From assembly GCA_963733085.1 (NCBI GenBank), contig CAVTBY010000015.1:62001-126000 (forward strand): a stretch of 64,000 bases of DNA, read 5' to 3'. The stretch comes from Desertimonas sp963733085. GTDB taxonomy: Bacteria > Actinomycetota > Acidimicrobiia > Acidimicrobiales > Ilumatobacteraceae. Made by a program: the position numbers and the translations under genes. This document shows, piece by piece, positions 57,718 through 64,000 of this stretch; within the stretch, counting starts at the first letter, position 1; the number at the start of each line of letters is the position of its first letter. Under the pieces are notes generated by a model that had not been told where the DNA came from, made no database searches, and saw nothing but the letters and a program-made list of their open reading frames with translations.

Positions 57718-60259
57718 TTACAGCCGGCGTAGCGCACCGGCGGGGTGATCGAGTGGAGCCACGGTGACGCTCGCATCGGTGACGTAGCACCCGGTGCGGG
57801 TCGTGATCACCGGGTTGAGGTCGAGCGAGCTGATCTCGATGTGCTCGGCGACGAGCTGGGCAGCCCGGATCAACGTGTCGACGACAGCAGCCGGTTCGAT
57901 CCCGGCCTGGGCGAGCGCAGGTCCCACCCGCGACTCGGCAACGAGGCTCTCAGCGCCGTAGATCGACAGCGGGGCAAGGCGCAGCGGTTCGTCGTCGCCG
58001 ACGAGACCGGCCTGCATCCCACCGATGCCGATCGAGACGACCGCACCGCCCTCGTCGTCGACCCTGGCGTGGATGCGCAGATCGAGTCCGGGAGGGGCCA
58101 TCGCCTGGACGATCACGAAATCGGCGTCGTCACCGAGTTCGGCGCGCATCACGTCGATCGACGCCCGGACGTCGTTGGCCGTCGCGAGGTCGAGGGCGAC
58201 GCCGGCTCGCAATGAACGACCGACCTGGCGATGGCGCGCCTTGACGGCGACCGGAAAGCCGACCTCGCCAGCGGCGTCGACGGCGTCGGTCGCGGCGACG
58301 TAGCGCGTTGGCGGCACACGGATCCCGTAGGCCGTCAGCAGCTCGGCCGTCTCCACCGGATCGAGCCGACTGGTACCGGCGCGCAGTGCCGCAGCGACGA
58401 GATCGGTGACGTGGTCGACGTCGATGCCGTCGACGGTCGCAGGAGGCGAGGCAGCTTCGCTGGTCAGCCAGCGCCCGTACGCCCACGACCGGCCGAGTAC
58501 CGCAGCTGCCGGCTCGGGGAACATGAAGTTGGGCACCTTCGAGCCTGACGTGATCGGGCCGTCGGCAGTGGCCAGGAGCACCGCCGTGATCGGCTTCTCC
58601 GCCCCCACCGATGCGCGTTCGATCTCGTCGATCGGCCCGCCAACAGCCTCCGCCAACGGTGGCGCGTAGACCACCATCAGACCGTCGATGTCGTCGGAGT
58701 GCAGCGCCGCCTCGATGGCCTTGGTGTAGTCGGCAGGGCTGGCGCGAAAGTCGAGTTGAATCGGCGGCTCGACGGGGCGCAACCCACGGGCGGTGACCGC
58801 TCGTCGGGCGAGGCGCTCCGGGCTCGGGTAGTTGGAGAGCACCGCGATGCGATCGCCGCGCAGCACCGGTTGCGTGGCCAGCACCCTGACCGTATCGAGC
58901 AAGGCGGCGACCGTCGGTACCTCGATGAGGCCACAGTGCCGGTAGAGCGCGCTGTTCGTCGGGCCGAGGTCGGCGCTGGTTCGCACGGCAACGATGGGGC
59001 GGTGCTTCGACACACGCCGGGCGATGCGGGCGAACCGTCGTGGGTCTCCGAGGTCCTCGGTGTACATGCCGATCACCCGGGTCGACTCGTCGTCCTCGAA
59101 GAACTGCAGCAGGTCGGTGCCCGACACGTCGGCGCGGTCACCCAACGACACGAACCACGACAGCCCGAGCCCCTGCTGCCTGACCAGGTGCAGGAACGAT
59201 GCGCCCAGCGAGCCGGACTGCATCGAGATCGCCACGCCGCCGTCGGAGAGGCGTTCCGGCAGCAACGAGGCGTCGAGCCCGATCTCCTGGCGTGACGCCG
59301 CCACTCCCATGCTCGACGGACCGATGATGCGCATCCCGTTGTTGCGGGCGCGGACCACCATGGCGGCGACGTCGACATCGGTCCCGTCGACAGACGTGAC
59401 GACGACGGCGCCACGGACGTGGGCGGCGATGCAGTCATCGATCGTCTCGTCGAGTGCCGCTGCCGGCACGGCGATGACGGCGAGGGAGATGGTCGCGGGG
59501 ATGTCGGAGACGCGGGCGTACACGGGGGCGTCGCCGAGCCGCTGACGGGAGCGATTGACGGCGTAGACGGGCACCGTTGCTGCCGAGGTCACGTTGCGTC
59601 CAGAGGGCTGCGCCGATCGAACCGGGTCGGTCGGTCGCACCGACGACGGCGATCGCCCGCGGCAGCAGCATGCGGGCGATTGCCCGGCTGTCGGCGCGCT
59701 GTTCTCGCCGGCTCATCGAGTCGACGAACTCGGGTGTCTCGGCGATCGGGAAGTCGACCTCGATCACCCCGCTGTCCACGCGGCGCTGCAGCGGCCAACC
59801 GGCGCGGGCGAACACGGCGAGCATCGGCCGGTTCTCGCCGAGGACCTCGGCGGTGAACCGCTCGATCCCGTTGGATGCGGCGATCGCGGCCAGGTGTTCG
59901 AGCAGCAGGGTGGCGATCCCGGTGCCGTGGTGGGCGTCGTCGACCATGAAGGCCGTGTCGGCGTCGTCGCGTCCCGGCCAGCGCTCGTAGCTGGCCCACC
60001 CGAGCAGTTCGCCGTGGGACTCAACGACCAGGGCGGCGCGGTCGACGAGGTCGACGTTGGTGAAGTGATCGAGCTCGCGTTGGCTGAGCGTCGGCTTTGG
60101 TGTGAAATAGCGCAGGTACCGGCTCTCGTCGGACTGCCGATCGTGAAAGGCAGCGAGCGCTGGGGCATCGGCCGCGGTGATCGGCCGGATCGACACCGTC
60201 TCACCGTCACCGAGGACTGCGTTCGCCGTCCAGCGTTCGAGATCCGGCGCAGCGATCAC
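57718..60259 (-). CDS. GNAT acetyltransferase fused to NDP-forming acyl-CoA ligase (frameshifted)
   Basis: GTG 60259, 3 nt after the galE stop. The N-terminal GNAT domain (~20-180) has ARG-type acetyl-CoA binding in FMVDDAHHGTGIATLLLEHL. Then the CoA-binding domain (AIAVVGATDRPGSIGAALW), the ligase-CoA part (SMQSGSLGASFLHLVRQQGLG; GDRADVSGTDLLQF) and the ATP-grasp part (GFPVAVKARHRQVGRSLRAGV; LDLNPV). The catalytic phospho-His position of true ligases is not evident, so it may be a Pat-type protein acetyltransferase regulated by the ligase-like part. The frame breaks near 59599 by one extra base; corrected length 846 aa. Confidence 0.87.
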
Positions 60260-60262
60260 GAC

Positions 60263-61243
60263 TCACTCGTACCCGTGCGGGTGAGTGCTGTGCCAGGCCC
60301 AGGCGCTGGCAATGATGTCGTCGAGCGACTTCGTCGAACTCCATCCGAGCGTGCTGGCGATTCTCGTCGGGTCGGCGTACGTCGCCACCGGGTCGCCGGG
60401 CCGGCGGGCGACGATCGCGTGGGGGACCGGCCGTTCGGTGATCCGTTCGGTGGCATCGATCACCTCGAGCACACTGGTGCCGATTCCCGTTCCGACGTTG
60501 AGCGTCACCGTCGCCCCGCCGCCGGCCAGGTAGTCGAGCGCTCGGACGTGAGCGTCGGCGAGGTCGTCGACGTGGATGTAGTCGCGGATGCACGTCCCGT
60601 CCGGTGTTGGGTAGTCGTCGCCGAAGACCTGAAGCGCCGGCCCCTGACCGAGCGTCGCCTTCATCGCCATCGGGATGAGGTTGATGCTGCGATCCCAGAC
60701 TTCTCCGAAGCACCCGTCCGTGGACGCCCCGGCGGCATTGAAGTAGCGCAGGTTGACGGCGCGCAGGGCATGAGTCGTGCCGTACCAGGCGAGGATTCGC
60801 TCGACCATCGCCTTGGTCTCGGCGTAGATCGACTCCGGCGCAACCGGCATTTCCTCGGTGACCGGCACGGCAGGGGGCGTGCCATTGACCGAGCAGGACG
60901 ACGAGAAGACGATCTGGTCGACGCCGGCCCGCAGCAAAGCATCGACGAGCTGCACGGTGCCGGTGACGTTGTTGGTCCAGTACTGCGTCGGCTGCTGCAT
61001 CGACTCACCGACGCTCTTGTAGGCGGCGAAGTGGACCACTTGAGTGACGCCGTAGTCGGTGCACGTGGAGAGCACGGCGTCTCGGTCGGTGATGTCGGCG
61101 GTCACGAGCGGTACACCGGGAATCGATTGTCGGTAGCCGAACTCGAGCGAGTCGAGGACGACGACGTCGACGCCGTCGGAGACGAGGCGACGGACGGTGT
61201 GCGAACCGATGTAGCCGGCCCCTCCGGTCACGAGAACACTCAC
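60263..61243 (-). CDS. galE: UDP-glucose 4-epimerase
   Basis: 326 aa from GTG 61243. TGGAGYIGSHTVRRL (NAD), VVHFAAYKSVGES, SSSCSVNG (catalytic Ser/Thr region, SVNG instead of the usual SVYG), SIYAETKAMVE with YxxxK, LRYFNAAGA, GTCIRDYIHVDDLADAH and LNVGTG are all GalE hallmarks. Interconverts UDP-glucose and UDP-galactose for galactan or galactose-containing glycans. Likely leaderless: TAGCCT lies 7 nt upstream of the start. Operon with the following GNAT-ligase gene. Confidence 0.93.
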   Translation of the reverse strand: MSVLVTGGAGYIGSHTVRRLVSDGVDVVVLDSLEFGYRQSIPGVPLVTADITDRDAVLSTCTDYGVTQVVHFAAYKSVGESMQQPTQYWTNNVTGTVQLVDALLRAGVDQIVFSSSCSVNGTPPAVPVTEEMPVAPESIYAETKAMVERILAWYGTTHALRAVNLRYFNAAGASTDGCFGEVWDRSINLIPMAMKATLGQGPALQVFGDDYPTPDGTCIRDYIHVDDLADAHVRALDYLAGGGATVTLNVGTGIGTSVLEVIDATERITERPVPHAIVARRPGDPVATYADPTRIASTLGWSSTKSLDDIIASAWAWHSTHPHGYE

Positions 61244-61250
61244 CCTCGCG

Positions 61251-61256
61251 AGGCTA
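61251..61256 (-). promoter_or_regulatory. Candidate -10 box (TAGCCT) for galE
   Basis: Minus-strand TAGCCT, 7 nt upstream of GTG 61243, in the 42-bp divergent gap with the patatin gene. Confidence 0.4.
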
Positions 61257-61285
61257 GGGGCATCGGGTGGCGCAGACTGGAGCGC

Positions 61286-62323
61286 GTGACCTCTGACCGC
61301 CGGCCCAACGTCGCCCTCGTCCTGGGCGCCGGCGGGGTGGTCGGTCACGCCTTCCACGTCGGCGTGCTCAACGCCCTGGCCGGCGAGTTCGGCTGGGATG
61401 CCCGCCTCGCCCGGCTCGTCATCGGGACATCGGCCGGGTCCGTCGTCGGGGCCAGCCTGCGTGCCGGGCTCGATCCTGCCGACATGCGCCGTCGACTCGC
61501 CGGCGAGCGGCTGTCCCCGGAAGGAGCAACGCTTGTCGGCCGAGCCGCGGCGGCGATGGCCGAGCTCACCGGCCCGACCGTGGACTTCAACGGTCAGCGA
61601 GACGTCGACGCAGCCGAGGAGACCGCGTTCGGTGTGATCGCCCGCCGTGTACGCATCGCCTCACCGGCCCGCGTGCGCCGGGCCCTGCGCCAACCATGGA
61701 AGGTGACGCCCGGCTCGCTGGTCTCGGCGATGCTCCCCCCGGGCCGGCGTCCCACAGCCCATCTCCGGGTGCCCTACGACGCGATGATCGGGCCGAGTTG
61801 GCCGGACGAGCTGCTGTGGATCGTCGCCGTCGACCTCGACGTCGGGACGCGAGTCGTTTTCGGTCGACCCGGCGAGCCTGTCGCGTCGGTCGGTCGAGCG
61901 GTCGAGGCATCGTGCGCGATCCCGGGCTTCTTCGCGCCGGTGACTGTCGACGGCGCCCGTTACGTCGACGGGGGAGTGCACTCGACCACCAATGCCGACC
62001 TCGTCGCCGTTCTCGAACCGCTGCCAGACCTTGTCGTCGTGAGCGCGCCGATGTCGGCGGTCGGAGCTGCCGTCCCACGTCCGCCGCCGTTCTCTCTGCG
62101 CCAGCTCATCCGCCGCCAGGTCGCCGGCGAGGTCGGCGCGCTGCGCGGGAAGGGAATCGAGGTCGTCACTCTGCAGCCGACCGCCGTCGACCTCGCCGTG
62201 ATGGTCGGCGACTCAATGGACCCGGCGAAGGCGTCGGTCGTGCGCGCGAGGGTCGAAGAGTCGACGCTTGCCCACGTGCGGCGCCCCGAGATCGCCGAGC
62301 GTCTCGCCCTCTTAAGGGCTTGA
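61286..62323 (+). CDS. Patatin-like phospholipase
   Basis: 345 aa from GTG 61286. LVLGAGGVVGHAFHVGVL (oxyanion-hole glycines, 10-27), VIGTSAGSVVGASL (GxSxG nucleophile Ser, ~52) and VDGGVHSTTNADL (catalytic Asp in DGG, ~231) give a complete Ser-Asp dyad. Such enzymes hydrolyse acyl lipids; there is no signal peptide, so a cytosolic or peripheral enzyme. The last 12 nt overlap the convergent coaBC. Confidence 0.88.
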   Translation: MTSDRRPNVALVLGAGGVVGHAFHVGVLNALAGEFGWDARLARLVIGTSAGSVVGASLRAGLDPADMRRRLAGERLSPEGATLVGRAAAAMAELTGPTVDFNGQRDVDAAEETAFGVIARRVRIASPARVRRALRQPWKVTPGSLVSAMLPPGRRPTAHLRVPYDAMIGPSWPDELLWIVAVDLDVGTRVVFGRPGEPVASVGRAVEASCAIPGFFAPVTVDGARYVDGGVHSTTNADLVAVLEPLPDLVVVSAPMSAVGAAVPRPPPFSLRQLIRRQVAGEVGALRGKGIEVVTLQPTAVDLAVMVGDSMDPAKASVVRARVEESTLAHVRRPEIAERLALLRA

Positions 62324-63574
62324 GGGAGCTCGTTCAGCGCCGAGCAGGCTGGTGATCTCGACCTCGAGTAGGGCGGCCAGCTCGGCGTTGTCGCCGACCG
62401 ACCCGACGACTTCGAGTCCGCGACCCGTTCGGTAGACGGTCGCTCGATGCCGGCCACCACCGAGCTCGGAGACGTCGTTGTGGACGACCAGATCGGTGCC
62501 CCCGGCGACCGCCCGTACGGCTTCGGTGCCTTGCTCGGGCGTCGCACCGCTCGTCAGCTTGAAGCCGACGACGATCGGGTTGCCGCCCGCCAGGTCCTTG
62601 AGTTGAGCGAGCAGCTTGGGGTTGCGCTTGAGGTGGATCTCCATGACCTCGCCGGTGTCCACCTTGCCGCCCGTGTCGAGCGTGACGGGGCGACCGTCGA
62701 CGACGAGATGATCGAGGTCGTAGTCGCTGACGGCGGCGAGGTGGATGATCGCATCGAACGACCCATCCGTGAGCAGTTCGTCGAGTGCGTTGGCGAGGTC
62801 CTCGAACGTGGAGAAGGAGCGAAGCGTCATCGAGCCGCCGGTGACATCCGGCACGATGGCGTCGGCGGCATGGAGGAGCGTTACGTCGTAGCCGGCTCCG
62901 GCGAAGTGGGTGGCGAGGGCGCCGCCGGTGGCGCCGGTGCTCGTGTTGGTGATCGAGCGCACGTCGTCGATCGGAACCTTGGTTCCGCCGGAGGTGATGA
63001 GGACTCGACCTCGCCCCGGCGTCGCCGCGGCAGGCGTTGACACCCGCAGCCGTCCGAGCAGATCGGCGAGGATGTCGTCGGGCTCGGCAAGCCGGCCGGG
63101 GCCGATCTCACCGCAAGCGAGCGACCCGGCCGATGGATCGATGAACTCGACGCCCCAGCCGCGCAGCCGATCGATGGCGAGGCGCGTGGCTGGATGGTCG
63201 TACATCGCCGCATTCATCGCCGGGACGACCACGTACGGCACGCGGAAGTCGTGGGCGAGGAACATCGTGCCGATGAGGTCGTCGGCGATGCCGGCGGCGA
63301 GCCGGTTGATCGAGTTGGCCGTGGCTGGGCAGAGGACGACAAGGTCGGCGCGGCGGACGAGGTGGATGTGGTCCATCAACGAACCTGACGCGAACGTGTC
63401 CGTGGCGACCGGCCGACCGGTCAGTCCTTCGAGAGTTGCCGGGCCGACGAACTGCAGCGCCGCAGCCGTCGCCACCGTCTGCACCGTGCATCCGGCCTGG
63501 ACCAGGCGCGACACAACATGGCACGCCTTGTAGGCGGCGATCGAACCGCTCAGCTGGAACAGCACTTCCGGCAT
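62312..63574 (-). CDS. coaBC: Phosphopantothenoylcysteine decarboxylase/phosphopantothenate-cysteine ligase
   Basis: 420 aa; AAGGAGG sits 10 nt before ATG 63574. Bifunctional coenzyme A enzyme. The CoaC part has SGSIAAYKACHVVSRLV, the catalytic-His region DHIHLVRRADLVVLCPATANSINRLAAGIADD, VPAMNAAMYDHPA (PAMNxxM motif, usual Trp is Tyr) and the flap Cys in SLACGEIGPGRLAEPDD. The CoaB part has RVLITSGGTKVPIDDVRSITNTSTG, HLAAVSDY and a KLKRNPKLL-like ligase segment. VLITSGGT with K following instead of the more common E-P is a small variation. Probably essential. Confidence 0.94.
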   Translation of the reverse strand: MPEVLFQLSGSIAAYKACHVVSRLVQAGCTVQTVATAAALQFVGPATLEGLTGRPVATDTFASGSLMDHIHLVRRADLVVLCPATANSINRLAAGIADDLIGTMFLAHDFRVPYVVVPAMNAAMYDHPATRLAIDRLRGWGVEFIDPSAGSLACGEIGPGRLAEPDDILADLLGRLRVSTPAAATPGRGRVLITSGGTKVPIDDVRSITNTSTGATGGALATHFAGAGYDVTLLHAADAIVPDVTGGSMTLRSFSTFEDLANALDELLTDGSFDAIIHLAAVSDYDLDHLVVDGRPVTLDTGGKVDTGEVMEIHLKRNPKLLAQLKDLAGGNPIVVGFKLTSGATPEQGTEAVRAVAGGTDLVVHNDVSELGGGRHRATVYRTGRGLEVVGSVGDNAELAALLEVEITSLLGAERAPSSP

Positions 63575-63707
63575 CGTTGAAAGGCCTCCTTCGTTGGGCC
63601 AACGCCGGAAACGCTACCGACCGCCGGGCGACGGGCTTCGAACCGGCGGCATGCCAGACTTCCGCCCACCAATCAGGGACCCAACCATCCAGAGATACGG
63701 AGTAGCG

Positions 63708-64000
63708 ATGAGTACTGCCAGCTACGAGTTCGATGGTGCCACCGAGCGCATCCATGTGTCGACATGGTCGGGCGACGGCCCGCCGCGGTTCGTTGTCTTG
63801 CTCGCCCACGGGTACGGCGAGCACGCCGGCCGCTATGAGCACGTTGCGGCGATGCTTGTCGGCCTCGGCGCGGTCGTTTACGCCCCCGACCATCTCGGCC
63901 ACGGCCGATCGACGGGGGAGCGGGCGCTCGTCGCGGACATCGAGACGCTCGTCACCGACCTTCATGCCGTTGCCGACCGGGCTCGTGCCGATCATCCTGG
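63708..64000 (+). CDS. Alpha/beta hydrolase, monoacylglycerol lipase-like (3' partial)
   Basis: ATG 63708; 97 residues visible before the window ends. VLLAHGYGEHAGRYEHVAAMLV (oxyanion HG motif and the GEH-RY pattern) and VYAPDHLGHGRSTGER (the D-HxGHGxS loop) are characteristic of the Hydrolase_4/monoglyceride lipase family. The nucleophile elbow would come next, outside the window. GGAG 5 nt upstream of the start may serve in translation. Confidence 0.85.
   Translation, partial: MSTASYEFDGATERIHVSTWSGDGPPRFVVLLAHGYGEHAGRYEHVAAMLVGLGAVVYAPDHLGHGRSTGERALVADIETLVTDLHAVADRARADHP

Noticed and set aside
63625..63660. tRNA T-arm-like GGCTTCGAACC
   Set aside because: No acceptor, D or anticodon arms can be folded around it, and no CCA-type end is present.

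Overview
The window is one stretch of a high-G+C chromosome (not computed; every gene shows the strong G/C third-position bias that also keeps long antisense frames open). Gene content points to an actinobacterium, most likely class Acidimicrobiia. Supporting this are coenzyme F420 genes (cofD, cofE), DUF3499, DUF5719, an AMIN-like secreted protein, a TTC38 protein, an N-terminal GNAT/acyl-CoA ligase fusion, GTG and TTG starts, and many starts with a TANNNT box 6-10 nt upstream as expected for leaderless mRNAs. The class is an inference; no rRNA or tRNA gene is visible.

Layout. Bases 1-24,100 form an envelope and nucleotide-sugar block: glycosyltransferases, a sugar-phosphate nucleotidyltransferase, an epimerase-like protein, cofD, GDP-mannose 4,6-dehydratase, a lipid/polysaccharide flippase, a 1131-aa glycosyltransferase fused to a membrane domain, DUF5719, a thioredoxin-like protein, ftsH, DUF3499, a CPBP protease, a PTPS-related giant membrane protein, manB, a Trm112-like protein and ahcY. 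Bases 24,100-31,500 hold an L,D-transpeptidase lipoprotein, secreted proteins, a YczE-type membrane protein, a glutamine-amidotransferase hydrolase, TTC38, ComF and a secreted protein with five cysteine repeats. Bases 31,900-37,342 are a three-gene membrane-lipid operon. Bases 37,450-42,344 carry two transporters flanking leucyl aminopeptidase. Bases 42,466-48,398 carry secA, prfB, ftsE and ftsX. Bases 48,495-57,635 hold an O-methyltransferase, truncated haemoglobin, an ABC exporter, a peptidoglycan-binding protein, an acyl-CoA dehydrogenase, a small protein with an HTH regulator, menB, cofE and an M20 peptidase. The last part has a GNAT/acyl-CoA ligase, galE, a patatin, coaBC and the start of a monoacylglycerol-lipase-like hydrolase.

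Two features cut across this layout. First, intergenic spaces carry dispersed palindromic repeats (called families A, B, C here) that always lie downstream of a stop codon, plus a composite GC-rich repeat (family D), one copy of which supplies the start codon of the DUF3499 gene. Second, thirteen otherwise normal genes are broken by about 26 single-base frameshifts, nearly all of them an extra base. They are absent from ~4.3-39.1 kb and concentrated at 49.7-55.9 kb. Removing the inferred extra bases restores normal family lengths, including in essential genes (prfB, menB), so I read them as sequence errors rather than gene decay.

Functional links: nucleotidyltransferase, manB, gmd, galE, glycosyltransferases and flippase together suggest a mannose/galactose-containing surface glycan. 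ftsE/ftsX, ftsH, the L,D-transpeptidase and the peptidoglycan-binding protein belong to division and wall maintenance. cofD and cofE serve F420 synthesis though ~51 kb apart.
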